This document shows, piece by piece, positions 17,639 through 27,223 of a DNA stretch of 64,000 bases (position 1 is the stretch's first letter; every line of letters starts with the position of its first letter). Below the pieces are notes generated by a model. It was not told the DNA's origin. It saw only the letters and a program-made list of their open reading frames with translations, and made no database searches. The stretch comes from Bacteroidales bacterium. Lineage in GTDB: Bacteria; Bacteroidota; Bacteroidia; Bacteroidales; VadinHA17. Where the stretch lies: positions 252,879 through 316,878 of the forward strand of contig JAJFVL010000046.1 in NCBI GenBank assembly GCA_021371855.1, read 5' to 3'. The position numbers and the translations under genes were made by a program.

Positions 17639-20479
17639 TTATCTGAAAATTATCAAGTTTTTCGAAATTATGCCCTTTTCAGTCGAGATTTTTATGAAAT
17701 AGTTACCTGTTGAAAGTTGCGAGAGATCGATTCTAACCTGTTGCGTTTTTGCCGTTTTTTCTAATAAAACTGAACCTGACAAATTTAAAATTTGGACATG
17801 GTTTATAATTAAGTCAGACTCAAGTACAACCTCATGATTTGCCGGATTTGGATAAACTTTAATATCTAATGATTTAGTTTCTGCAATGGATGTTATAAGA
17901 TTCTTTGCAAGAAGATTCATGGTTATCCCATACCAGGAACCTAGATACAATCCTCCAATTTTATCATGAACTGCAAATCCAGGATATGGAATTCCATCTG
18001 AAGAATAATGCACATAATAATGTCTATTATCTCCCCAAAAATGGTCTCCGTTATTGGTAAGCATGAATGTTTGATCTTCAGATAATCCCAAACAAGTAAT
18101 CCACTCATTAATGTTTGATATTACTTTTAAACCTGCCCAGTCTGCAATAGAATAATTTTCGCCGAATTCTGATTGAATTCTTGTATTAAGATTTTCCGTT
18201 TCAGTATATTGGCCTTTTGTTAATAACAAATTATTACATTCTTTATTATTTGGTGCTGATGACTGCGTTACTGTAACAGTAGGAGAGCTAACACCGGATA
18301 CAGAGAAGGTAACTGTTGCACTCCTTGTACTTGTTGATGTATTGGCACTATTTGTCGAAACTGTTACTGAACCATTACCTGAACCACTCGCGGGGGACAC
18401 TGTCAGCCAGGTAGCATCATCTGAAACACTCCAGCTTGTACTTGACATTACTGAAATACTTCCAGTCGATCCAGAGGCTGAGCCTACAGTAATACTTGTC
18501 GGTGAAACTGATAAAGTTGACGTTGTACCCGATTGAGTGACTGTTACTGTCTGACTACTTACCCCTATGCCAGTAACTGTCACTGTTGCTGTCCTTGCAG
18601 CAGTTCCTGTATTTGCCTGATATGTCGCTGTGATAGTCCCATTTCCTGTTCCTGATGGTGTTACCGTACACCATGTCTGATTACTGGATGCTGTCCATGA
18701 TATATTTGATTCAACAGCAAAACTGGTTGTGCCAGAAGATGATGAAACATTCTGATTTGATGGCGTAACTACTAGTTGTGAACTTGGACCTGATTGAGTG
18801 ACTGTTACTGTCTGACTACTTACCCCTGTGCCAGTAACTGTCACTGTCGCTGTCCTTGCAGCATTTCCTGTATTTGCCTGATATGTCGCTTTGATAGTCC
18901 CATTTCCTGTTCCTGATGGAGTTATCGTACACCATGTCTGATTGCTGGATGCTGTCCATGATATATTTGATTCAACAGCAAAACTGGTTGTGCCAGAAGA
19001 TGATGAAACATTCTGATTTGATGGCGTAACTACTAGTTGTGAACTTGTACCAGATTGAGTCACTGTAACTACTACAGGACTGACAGATGAAGCTGAAAAC
19101 GTCACATTTGCAGTCCGTGTATTAGTTGCTGTGTTTGCGCTACTGACTGTAACCGTTAATGTCCCATTCCCAGAACCAGAGGCTGATGATAAAGTCAGCC
19201 AGGATGCGTCATCTGTTACCGTCCATCTGGTATTTGATGTTATTGTAAAATCTCCATTCGATCCTGAAGGCGATTCAAAAGTTAAATTGGCAGGCGTGAC
19301 AGTTAATATTGGTGCAGATCCTTTTTGAGTTACCGTAATTGTTTTGGTTAGATCCCCAGATTTAACAGTTATTAACCCCGTTCTAGGATCTATCGAAGGA
19401 TTAGTGAATGCAGCATTAATAGTTATAGAGCCATTCCCAGTACTATTTAAAGGTTCGGGGAATAGCCACATCACGTTAGAACTTGCTTCCCAAGTATAAT
19501 TTGATGCAATATTTACTTGCTTATTACTTCCTTCTGTAGATTCAAGTTCTAAAGATAAAGGTGAGCATTGTAATGTTATCCCTTCCTGTGTTATTGAAAC
19601 AGTTTTAGTTGTTGCATTGGTCCCTGTAATCGTTAATATTGCATTTCTTGGAGTTGACGACTGATTCTCACTTGTGGCCTTAATTTCAATTGTATTATCA
19701 TTGGAGCCTGATGATGGATTAATAGAAATCCAAGGAACGTTTACACTTGCATTCCATGATGTGTTAGAGATAATTTGCAAAGAGTTAACACTATTAATAC
19801 CCTGACCAAGAGTCAGGCTGGTTTTATCAACATTAACATAGGGAACAATGTAATAAATTAATAAACTTGGATAGTAAAAGTCATCTTCATTGATGCCGTA
19901 GATTGAGCCATAAGAATCATCATCTCCATCTTCTTTTATACCAATATAAAAGTTTAGGCTTGAATTTAAATAATCGGTAACTGCTCCAGGAATAAGATCA
20001 ATTGTCACAGGATTAGATGTTGGTATTCCTAACCAACTTCCAGATGCATATTGGGTACTATTATTCATTTCGTCATAATAATCTTTTGGACTATTTGAAG
20101 AATGATAATTTAGCTTACATATTTTAGTAACATGTGAGGAAGATGTTGAGCCCCCTTTTAGATGTAGTTTTAATTCAATCCGGTCAATTATCGAACCAGT
20201 CGGTAGCGAAGGTTTGGTAAATGTAAGATATGACCGATTGGCGCCCCAAGTTAATCCGCGCCAACCGACTTTTAATTCTCCGTCTTCATAACTATAAACA
20301 AAGGAAAGTTTGTTTATTGTTCTTGCAATATTAGGGTAAACTGATGTTGATTGAACATTTTGTCCACTAGCATTGAAAATAATAGGGATAAAAAATATGA
20401 CAACGAGTAATATCTTTTTAACGCCAAATGAATTACAGAGTATGTTGGTACCTTTACAGAGAGTAATAATTGTTTTCAT
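17639..20479 (-). CDS. BACON-repeat surface protein with type IX secretion sorting domain
   Basis: About 946 residues from the ATG at 20479. A hydrophobic signal ('VKKILLVVIFFIPIIFNASG') is followed by a lectin-like N-terminal domain and then about six BACON-type repeats, each with a strand like 'SNISWTASSNQTWCTITPSG' and an ending such as 'TATVTVTGTGVSSQTVTVTQ'. Two repeats (DNA 18531-18791 and 18792-19052) are nearly identical. A lectin-type segment ('LKVISNINEWITCLGLSEDQ') precedes the C-terminal type A sorting domain ('IKVYPNPANHEVVLES...LSTGNYFIKISTEKGIISKNL'). The protein should cross the outer membrane by the type IX system and be anchored at the surface. BACON repeats suggest glycan or mucin binding or a spacer role. 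Confidence 0.9.
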   Translation of the reverse strand: MKTIITLCKGTNILCNSFGVKKILLVVIFFIPIIFNASGQNVQSTSVYPNIARTINKLSFVYSYEDGELKVGWRGLTWGANRSYLTFTKPSLPTGSIIDRIELKLHLKGGSTSSSHVTKICKLNYHSSNSPKDYYDEMNNSTQYASGSWLGIPTSNPVTIDLIPGAVTDYLNSSLNFYIGIKEDGDDDSYGSIYGINEDDFYYPSLLIYYIVPYVNVDKTSLTLGQGINSVNSLQIISNTSWNASVNVPWISINPSSGSNDNTIEIKATSENQSSTPRNAILTITGTNATTKTVSITQEGITLQCSPLSLELESTEGSNKQVNIASNYTWEASSNVMWLFPEPLNSTGNGSITINAAFTNPSIDPRTGLITVKSGDLTKTITVTQKGSAPILTVTPANLTFESPSGSNGDFTITSNTRWTVTDDASWLTLSSASGSGNGTLTVTVSSANTATNTRTANVTFSASSVSPVVVTVTQSGTSSQLVVTPSNQNVSSSSGTTSFAVESNISWTASSNQTWCTITPSGTGNGTIKATYQANTGNAARTATVTVTGTGVSSQTVTVTQSGPSSQLVVTPSNQNVSSSSGTTSFAVESNISWTASSNQTWCTVTPSGTGNGTITATYQANTGTAARTATVTVTGIGVSSQTVTVTQSGTTSTLSVSPTSITVGSASGSTGSISVMSSTSWSVSDDATWLTVSPASGSGNGSVTVSTNSANTSTSTRSATVTFSVSGVSSPTVTVTQSSAPNNKECNNLLLTKGQYTETENLNTRIQSEFGENYSIADWAGLKVISNINEWITCLGLSEDQTFMLTNNGDHFWGDNRHYYVHYSSDGIPYPGFAVHDKIGGLYLGSWYGITMNLLAKNLITSIAETKSLDIKVYPNPANHEVVLESDLIINHVQILNLSGSVLLEKTAKTQQVRIDLSQLSTGNYFIKISTEKGIISKNLIIFR
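18531..19052 (-). repeat. Two 261-bp tandem repeats inside the BACON gene
   Basis: 18531-18791 and 18792-19052 are nearly identical at the DNA level and encode two 87-residue BACON units. Differences are few (for example WCTIT/WCTVT and TGTG/TGIG). The similarity is far above that of the other repeats in the gene, which points to a recent duplication. Confidence 0.85.
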
Positions 20480-20497
20480 AGGATTAGATTTAAGCAA

Positions 20498-21087
20498 GAT
20501 AATACACTTGGTGATTTAGTTTTTCATCCATAAATAAATATTATAAAATCAAAATAATCAGCATAATAAAAAAATAGATAAGAAGTAAAAATTTCATCAG
20601 CCTGCTCGTGGCAACAAGTGTTTGTGCTTATCTATTGATGTCAGTTTACTTTGCGGGGATAAACCACCAATAAAGAACAACCTTTTATTTTTTATGCTGC
20701 TTTTTCAATTTAATATCCTTGCTTTCTAAGCTCTTGTTTTAAATATTCAAGCCTGTTTTCATTTTTTTCGGCAAAATATTAGTAGCCAAGTTCTTTAAAA
20801 GCTTCTTTGTTCTTTATGATTACCTCTTAAAATTTAATATTGCGTGTCCCTATTTTGTTTTCATGGGTGCTGCTATTTTGACAAATCATGTGTGCTTCTT
20901 ACATTTATTTAAAAGGCCTTATAATCAATCATCTATTTCTTGTCAGAACTTATTTCTCTGAGAAATAAAAATAGTAAAACGAATAACAGCAATTCTGAAT
21001 TATCAGATTCACTGTAGGAACAGGCATTAATTCTGTAGCGAGACTTTAAATATTTATTGCAACCGATTCCGTCGTAACTAATAAAAG
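20498..21087. other. Spacer of 590 bp with a gene remnant
   Basis: No intact gene is present. On the minus strand (20826-20710) a short frame reads 'EVIIKNKEAFKELGY', stop, 'YFAEKNENRLEYLKQELRKQGY', stop. It looks like the C-terminus of a small helical protein broken by one nonsense codon. I do not recognise the parent. The rest is AT-rich and shows no repeat or RNA that I can support. Confidence 0.4.
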
Positions 21088-21861
21088 CTATTGTTTTATC
21101 GCCTGCTCCAGGAGTCGTATTTTGTTAAGGGGTATATTAAACTGATAACCTTCATCGCCCTTCTTAAGTATACATGTGCGAGTAAGACGCTTTACACGGG
21201 TGAGATAAGCAAGATTAATTATTATCGATCGGTTGATACGAAAAAAAGAATGATCGTATAACTGTTTTTCAACTGTACCAAGATTTTGTGTTACAAGCTC
21301 ATATTTATCTTTTGAAACATGCACTTCCGAATAATTCCAGTCAGCTTTTATAAATACAATATCATCATAATCAATTAGAATGAATCCGCCGGTTGTGTTA
21401 AACATCACTTTCTTCCTGACTGAAACATTTTCCAGGAGTTTTACATAATCTGCATTCCGTTTTTCAGTCATGAATGCTTCACGGAAACGGTCAAGGACAA
21501 CAGTTAATTCGTTTTTACAAACGGGTTTAATAAGGTAATCAAAAGCAGCGTTCCGTATAGCGCGAATTGCATACTCGTCATAAGCAGTAACAAAAATAAC
21601 AAACGGTTCCATTCCTGCTCTCCGGATTGAATCGAGTACTTCGAACCCGTCTTTACCGGGCATTTGAATATCAAGAAACAGCAGATCAGGATTTTTTTCT
21701 ATAATAATATTTGCTGCTGATAACGGATCTGAGATCACTTCAAGCAGGTTAATATCAGTGAATTCACTGAGAAGATTCTTAAATTCTTCAAGACAATGCA
21801 TTTCATCATCAACGATGATAGCTTCTGCTTTCCGTTTGTCTTTCTGAAAATTTGTTTTCAT
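21088..21861 (-). CDS. LytTR-type response regulator
   Basis: About 257 residues from the ATG at 21861, which lies after a conserved leader repeat; a further in-frame extension upstream would run into that repeat. The receiver domain shows 'AEAIIVDDEMHCLEEF', phospho-acceptor Asp64 in 'LLFLDIQMPGKDG', 'FVTAYDEYAIRAIRNAAFDY' and 'LIKPV'. The LytTR DNA-binding domain follows ('DYDDIVFIKADWNYSEVHVS', 'SFFRINRSIIINLAYL'). It lies 60 bp downstream of the sensor kinase, its probable partner. The target genes are unknown. Confidence 0.92.
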   Translation of the reverse strand: MKTNFQKDKRKAEAIIVDDEMHCLEEFKNLLSEFTDINLLEVISDPLSAANIIIEKNPDLLFLDIQMPGKDGFEVLDSIRRAGMEPFVIFVTAYDEYAIRAIRNAAFDYLIKPVCKNELTVVLDRFREAFMTEKRNADYVKLLENVSVRKKVMFNTTGGFILIDYDDIVFIKADWNYSEVHVSKDKYELVTQNLGTVEKQLYDHSFFRINRSIIINLAYLTRVKRLTRTCILKKGDEGYQFNIPLNKIRLLEQAIKQ

Positions 21862-21964
21862 CTGTATATAATTATTTTTAATGGCCAGATGGAACCACAC
21901 ATGATTTAAAATGAATTATGTTCATTCGTATTTGTGATTGGTATCAATCATGTGGGTTTCATAA
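21856..21964 (-). promoter_or_regulatory. Leader repeat, copy A (before the LytTR regulator)
   Basis: About 109 bp that align almost end to end with 46696-46814. The two copies share a 22-nt exact block (21943-21964) and share the sequence up to and including the start codon of the downstream gene. Read on the minus strand, AACCCACATGATT near its start pairs with AATCATGTGTGGTT further on (13 bp, one bulged U), closing a large loop. It covers the last codons of the kinase gene and the intercistronic gap. It may be a cis-acting leader RNA or a MITE-like insertion. Confidence 0.6.
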
Positions 21965-24030
21965 TTTAAAATTCTGATAATTACGGCCGTACCGCAAGGT
22001 TTTCCTTCATCATCCTTAAGATCTGAGATTGAATATAATATCTCTTTGTTATAATATTTGTTATAAGTTTCAAAATATTCATCCATGATTTTTAGCCCTT
22101 TACCTGTTGATTCATAACTCTTTTCAGAGGAATTACTTCTTCCTACCCCGTTGTCTCTGATTGTAATTAACAGGTCGTTCAGTTCTTTGGTTAAAGAGAT
22201 CAACAATAATCCATTTTTCTTTTTTGGCGCCAGACCATGTTTCACAGCGTTTTCCGCATAAGCCTGGATCATCATCCTGGGAACAGTGGTAGTCATATCT
22301 ATATCATCGGCAATCTCAATCCTATAATTAAACTGTCCATCAAATCTCATCTTTTCAAGGCTAAGATAATTCTCACAGAAATTAATTTCTTCCTGCATAC
22401 TACGTTGCGTGGAAGTTGAAGAAAGGAGAAGACTTCTGTACATATCTGCAAAACTATGAAGATGTTTTGTAGCAGTATCCACATCACGATTGCGAACTGA
22501 ATAAATAACAGAATTTATTGCATTTAAAGTAAAATGAGGATCGAGCTGGTTCCTTATAAGGCATAACTGCAGCTCTGAAATTTTCTTTTCTGTATCAGCC
22601 TTTTTTCTTAGCTTGTTATGCTGTATCTTTAATATTATCATCGCAAAACATAAGATCCCCAGATAAATGAAAAGATATTCAAGATAGCAATATGGCCATA
22701 AAGGATTTTTCCTGTATTTAATAAGTAAATTTCTTTGACCTGCATTTAACGAAACAACAGGATCTTTATCACCATCTCTTTTTATTGTTACTGAGTATTG
22801 GCTTTCACCAACAAATAAACTTGTATACACAATAACAGGATGATAAAACCCTGACCTGTAAATAACAATCTTCCCTTCTCTCTCTGAAATAATTATTATC
22901 TCAGAACTACCGTCATTGTCGATATCGGTTAGAAAAGGTTCACCAGATAGTTTAACCTGTACAAATTTTTTAAATAACCAATGATTGTCAAAAATGTTAA
23001 ATCCTTTATCAGCAACAAAAAGTGCAAAGTTTACTCTTCCCTTTCTGTCGAAAGTTTTTACCACATTGGTTGATTCTTCTGTACTAAAAAGATACCTCAT
23101 CGCTCCGTGTTTGTCAAATTCAAACAAATCTGACCGGATAGTATCTGTGGGCAAATTATGCATAACCACACGAACGGTATCTCCCTTGGAAATATTAATA
23201 ATCGGGTGAAGGCCGCTGTATCTTCCCGGAAACTCTACCGGTTCAAAAAGAAATTTGAGATTTTTGTCAAGTACCATCAGCCAGGATGAATGATCATGAT
23301 ATTTTGCATTTTCAGGTTTAATGTTTTCAGAAGCATACCCAAATGGAATTATTTCATTATGACTATCCCCATCAATGTCAGCCTGTAATATCCCCGAAAT
23401 AAAATATGATGCATCCGGTGATTTAACAACTGAATCCTGATAGATATAATAAGCATAAACTCTTCGCGGATAATGAGAGAAACCACTGTTAATGCCAAAT
23501 ATCAATTCTTTAATGCCATCACCATTTAGGTCATCCATCTCAGCCGGAACAATAAAATGGTCATGCTTAGAATTACCTACACCGGCAATGTCTATAAACC
23601 TGCTTGAAACTGGTGTGGAATTATTGAGAGCTGCAATTATACTGAGAAAAACAGAGTCGCCCTTTATTGAAAAAATATAGACCTCTTTCTTCTTATCATT
23701 ATCAAAATCTCCCGAAATATATAAGCATTCTTTCTCCGAAAACTTAAATGTCCCTTTAATATTCCACTGATTAATAATTCTGCCATTTGTATATATAGTG
23801 ACACCACTGCCATTGCTTTCTTCAAAAAAGGCAAGTCGTTCAGAAATACCGTCCAAATCAAGATCATCATAGAAATAGAGTTTACCTTCATCTAATATGA
23901 TATCACTCTCAAGTTCCGCAGAGTATTTATTAAGATTTAACGGAACCAATGAGATTATTATTAAAGTTGGAACTATTGACAGAAAAAATGGATTGGCAAC
24001 AAATGAATGAAAGTGTTTCTTCCACAACAT
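21922..24030 (-). CDS. LytS-type sensor histidine kinase with FG-GAP-like ectodomain
   Basis: 702 residues. TM1 is 'FFLSIVPTLIIISLVPLNL'. Residues about 40-440 form an extracytoplasmic region rich in 'DLDLDGISERLAFF', 'DLNGDGIKELIFG', 'DIDGDSHNEIIPFG' and 'DIDNDGSSEIIII' repeats, typical of FG-GAP/VCBS propeller blades with calcium-binding loops. TM2 is 'YLFIYLGILCFAMIILKI'. The His_kinase domain has 'QLDPHFTLNAINSVIYSVRN' (His about 499), and the ATPase end shows 'YAENAVKHGL', 'DNGVGRSN' and 'GTAVIIRI'. The last 14 residues (from 'NYETHMID') come from the leader repeat. It should signal to the LytTR regulator just downstream. A repeat propeller as sensor suggests a surface or protein ligand. 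Confidence 0.88.
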   Translation of the reverse strand: MLWKKHFHSFVANPFFLSIVPTLIIISLVPLNLNKYSAELESDIILDEGKLYFYDDLDLDGISERLAFFEESNGSGVTIYTNGRIINQWNIKGTFKFSEKECLYISGDFDNDKKKEVYIFSIKGDSVFLSIIAALNNSTPVSSRFIDIAGVGNSKHDHFIVPAEMDDLNGDGIKELIFGINSGFSHYPRRVYAYYIYQDSVVKSPDASYFISGILQADIDGDSHNEIIPFGYASENIKPENAKYHDHSSWLMVLDKNLKFLFEPVEFPGRYSGLHPIINISKGDTVRVVMHNLPTDTIRSDLFEFDKHGAMRYLFSTEESTNVVKTFDRKGRVNFALFVADKGFNIFDNHWLFKKFVQVKLSGEPFLTDIDNDGSSEIIIISEREGKIVIYRSGFYHPVIVYTSLFVGESQYSVTIKRDGDKDPVVSLNAGQRNLLIKYRKNPLWPYCYLEYLFIYLGILCFAMIILKIQHNKLRKKADTEKKISELQLCLIRNQLDPHFTLNAINSVIYSVRNRDVDTATKHLHSFADMYRSLLLSSTSTQRSMQEEINFCENYLSLEKMRFDGQFNYRIEIADDIDMTTTVPRMMIQAYAENAVKHGLAPKKKNGLLLISLTKELNDLLITIRDNGVGRSNSSEKSYESTGKGLKIMDEYFETYNKYYNKEILYSISDLKDDEGKPCGTAVIIRILNYETHMIDTNHKYE

Positions 24031-24192
24031 ATTTCATGCATTAATAATATTACTCCAATATTATTAATAAATCCCGAAGAATAGAAATTTTCATAAGGAA
24101 GTTTAAGAATTAACTACCTTAATCTCTATTACTTCCTAAGGGATTTCATAAATCAGGTGGCCATTATCTATTCCTGCCATTATTGTTTCCTT

Positions 24193-24290
24193 GCAGAACA
24201 GTACCGGAATGACAAGATATTGGTAGAATGTTTATTGCAAAATCTGTTAAAGTCCTGGAATAGGACACAATAGAAAATTAACCGGGCAAT
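24193..24290 (+). repeat. Dispersed 90-bp repeat, copy 2
   Basis: Alike to 17231-17327; shared words include TTGGTAGAA, AATCTGTTAAAGTCC and TTAACCGGGCAAT. The hairpin is GTCCT/AGGAC here and TCCCAT/ATGGGA in copy 1, so pairing is kept while bases differ. It ends about 25 bp from the stop codon of the T9SS protease on the opposite strand. Confidence 0.5.
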
Positions 24291-24315
24291 TGTGATTAAT
24301 AATATATTTACCGAT

Positions 24316-26388
24316 TTATTCCTTTATCAGTTTTATTGATTTGCGGAACTTATCATTGTAAACATTGACGATGTAAAGGCCTCTGGTAAGGTTACTTATA
24401 TTGACTGTAGTCTGATAGCGGCACTTCGTTTTTTCTTTAACCAGCTGGCCCAGAGTGCTGAAAATGCGGATATTATAGTACTCTTCTTTACTCAGTGCTA
24501 CATTGAAATCATCGACAGTAATTGTCGGCCAGACAAAAACTTCCCGTTCTTCGGATTTATTCTCCCTGCTTATATAAACATAAACCGTATCACTTGTTTC
24601 AGTTCCGCAGGTACCTGTAACTATAGTCCTGTAAAGACCTATATCATTGGCATCAGCATCCTTTAAAACCAGTTGTGAAACATTGCTGTTATCAATCATT
24701 TCACCATCTTTTTGCCATTGATACACCAGGTCATGTCCTTCTGAACTGACTTCCAGGGTAGCATCATCACCAAAGTCTACAGTAATATCCGGTGAAATAT
24801 AGGAAATTCTTGTAAGAGGGTATACTGTCAGGTTCATATTACCGGAAGAAACTGTTCCGCAGGAACCGGATATTTCGCATAAATAATCACCCGAATCACC
24901 AGTATAAGCTCTTACAATATTCATCCCCGCTGATTTTCCCGATTGAATAACATCCCCGTTATGGAACCATCTGTAGAGCAGGTTATATCCTTCAGCCTCA
25001 ACTTTCAGGCTTACCTGATTTTCAGCACATAGAACAGTGTCATCTGACTGGCTGAGAAGTTTAGTGTTTTTGGCTAACTTAACATTAAGCTCCGACCATC
25101 CTGAAACCGTATCATTGACTGTTACCCTTAGTTTAACAACTGCCGGACCGGTATAACTCAAATTCCACGATACAACAGCGTTTTCGGAATTTCCCGCTAT
25201 AACTCCTGCATTATCCGGAGAAAGCTGCCATTCGTAAACAGAGGCTCCTGATATTTCATCAATTGAATAGAGGCTTGACTCCGCTCCCTGGCAAACAATT
25301 GTATCTCCGGCGGGAGATGGAGGTGTATAGGTTATTTTTCCTTCGATCCATTTTCCAAAACTTGACACACGCGTGTACGCTCCGTAAGTATTGCAGTTAC
25401 TGCTTCCCCAGCTGACTATTCCTGCTAATTTGTACCCCCCCGATACGGGGACCACCAGAGGTCCGCCACTATCACCGCTGCATGCATCCTTATTCCCGTT
25501 GAGATAGCCTGCCATAATATCTGTTTCAGGAATATCATCCCATACTTTAGCGGCCTGGGTGTTGGAAACAATCGGGAGCTGGACTTTCTGAAGAACAGAT
25601 GGCAAAACTTTCGGACTAACCTTTGTCAGTCCCCATCCCGTAACCCACGACATTACCCCAGGATCAGTGGCACCATTGGCAACATCTTCAGCAGAAATCA
25701 GGTCAATTGGTTTTGCATTTTCATAATTAATGGGTTCCTGAAGCTTCAATAAGGCAATATCATTTTCAAGTGTTTCGTTATTGTAATTTTCATGAACAAT
25801 TACCTGGCTTACATAATATTTTTTTCCATAAACCGGGTTAGAGGCTCCTACTTTTATATCCATCTCGGATGCTGATATGGCACTGCCGTTATCATTCTTT
25901 GTGCAATGTGCAGCTGTCACAATCCAGTTCTTGCTGATTATTGAACCTCCGCACAGGTAATTGCCCGATTCATAGTATACCTGCCAGGGAAAATCAGAAA
26001 TAGATGCATCTGCACCGCCTGTAATCTTTGATGGTTCAGTTTTTATACCCGTGAAAAATGGGAAAAAATAATCTCCGGGCCCTGTTTCAGAATTAACCAG
26101 AAGAATAGGTTCTCCATTAAGAACAAGTGAATATAAATTTGTATCGGTAACCGTAACTTCCGATACGGAGATTTGCAGAAAATAACGTTTATTGGCTTCG
26201 AGGGAAAAAGAAACAGAATCATCCCGGAAATATTCATTCCCGGAAAATACAGGCAGATATTGTTCATCAAGTATCTGCCATTCTGATTCAGCAACATTCC
26301 CCACTTTTATAACCTGCATGTTCACCTTCTGTGACATGGCGGAAAAAGGAACCATGTATAAAAAGAAAAAGAATAAGAATTTTTTCAT
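24316..26388 (-). CDS. Secreted trypsin-like serine protease with Ig-like domains and T9SS sorting domain
   Basis: 690 residues with signal peptide 'MKKFLFFFFLYMVPFSAMSQ'. A propeptide of about 100 residues leads to the chymotrypsin-fold S1 domain starting at 'ITGGADASISDFPWQVYYES'. The catalytic triad is complete: His161 in 'TAAHC', Asp210 in 'ENDIALL' and Ser307 in 'CSGDSGGP'. Two or three Ig/PKD-like domains follow ('RWFHNGDVIQSGK...GDSGDYLCEISGSCG', 'YQWQKDGEMIDNSNVSQL'). The C-terminus ('YNIRIFSTLGQLVKEKTKCR', then 'LTRGLYIVNVYNDKFRKSI') is a type A sorting domain, so the enzyme should be secreted by the type IX system. Confidence 0.92.
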   Translation of the reverse strand: MKKFLFFFFLYMVPFSAMSQKVNMQVIKVGNVAESEWQILDEQYLPVFSGNEYFRDDSVSFSLEANKRYFLQISVSEVTVTDTNLYSLVLNGEPILLVNSETGPGDYFFPFFTGIKTEPSKITGGADASISDFPWQVYYESGNYLCGGSIISKNWIVTAAHCTKNDNGSAISASEMDIKVGASNPVYGKKYYVSQVIVHENYNNETLENDIALLKLQEPINYENAKPIDLISAEDVANGATDPGVMSWVTGWGLTKVSPKVLPSVLQKVQLPIVSNTQAAKVWDDIPETDIMAGYLNGNKDACSGDSGGPLVVPVSGGYKLAGIVSWGSSNCNTYGAYTRVSSFGKWIEGKITYTPPSPAGDTIVCQGAESSLYSIDEISGASVYEWQLSPDNAGVIAGNSENAVVSWNLSYTGPAVVKLRVTVNDTVSGWSELNVKLAKNTKLLSQSDDTVLCAENQVSLKVEAEGYNLLYRWFHNGDVIQSGKSAGMNIVRAYTGDSGDYLCEISGSCGTVSSGNMNLTVYPLTRISYISPDITVDFGDDATLEVSSEGHDLVYQWQKDGEMIDNSNVSQLVLKDADANDIGLYRTIVTGTCGTETSDTVYVYISRENKSEEREVFVWPTITVDDFNVALSKEEYYNIRIFSTLGQLVKEKTKCRYQTTVNISNLTRGLYIVNVYNDKFRKSIKLIKE

Positions 26389-26665
26389 TCACAAATATAA
26401 GCTACGTTATAGATTAATCTTTACTAAGTCCCTGATGAAAATGCTTCTCAAATATTTAAACCATCAGAATTAAAAATATGTTTAATGAATTTCGTCCATT
26501 TGACAGTAAATTATTCTCTCAATACATCTTTAGACCAACAAAGAGATTAACTTATTCCTTTAGTACTATAAAAGATTGTAAAGACAAATATTATACCAGT
26601 CCTTTTTTTATTCTGTTTCATGCAGACGAAGTATTATTAAGCTTTATTATTTTGTAATAAATTTA

Positions 26666-27076
26666 ATGATGAAAGAAATGAACATTCAGGAATTAATGGA
26701 CAACGATAAATTCGCATCACTTCTCGGAATAGAATTACTCGAAGTCGCTGATGGCACGGCAAAAACAAAAATTGAAATAAAAGATGAACATTTGAACGCT
26801 CTTCATATTGTGCATGGCGGAGTTATTTTTACACTTGCCGATTTTACTCTTGCGGTAGCGGCTAATTCGCGTGGGTATATCTCGGTTGCTGTAAATGCTA
26901 ATATCTCATATTTTAAACCTGGTAAAACAGGTACCCTCTATGCCAGGGCTATAGAAGTGTCAAAGAATAACAGACTGGCCACTTATTCAATAAATGTGAC
27001 AAATTCTGAAGGAGAATTAATTGCAAATTGCCAGGGAATGATTTACCGGAAAAAAGAATCAGTCGGAGGAATGTAA
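26666..27076 (+). CDS. PaaI-family hotdog thioesterase
   Basis: 136 residues with the single hotdog domain: 'FASLLGIELLEVADGTAKTK', 'HLNALHIVHGGVIFTLADFT', 'ISVAVNANISYFKPGKTGTL' and 'CQGMIYRK'. 'HGGVIFTLADF' is the active-site helix of the PaaI group, where a conserved acidic residue (the Asp here) is catalytic. The likely reaction is hydrolysis of an acyl-CoA in the cytoplasm, with PaaI members favouring aromatic CoA esters. Adjacent Mets at 26666, 26669 and 26678 leave the start slightly uncertain. Confidence 0.85.
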   Translation: MMKEMNIQELMDNDKFASLLGIELLEVADGTAKTKIEIKDEHLNALHIVHGGVIFTLADFTLAVAANSRGYISVAVNANISYFKPGKTGTLYARAIEVSKNNRLATYSINVTNSEGELIANCQGMIYRKKESVGGM

Positions 27077-27223
27077 TAATATTCAAACACCTCCTGCCGT
27101 AGGTCTGTTATCTTCATACTTTCCCGGTTTATATCTTTCTGATCGATTTAGCACTTGCTATCCTTATCATTACAATTTGATTTAATAAATTGCAGCACTT
27201 TTATAAATTAAATAATAAATATT

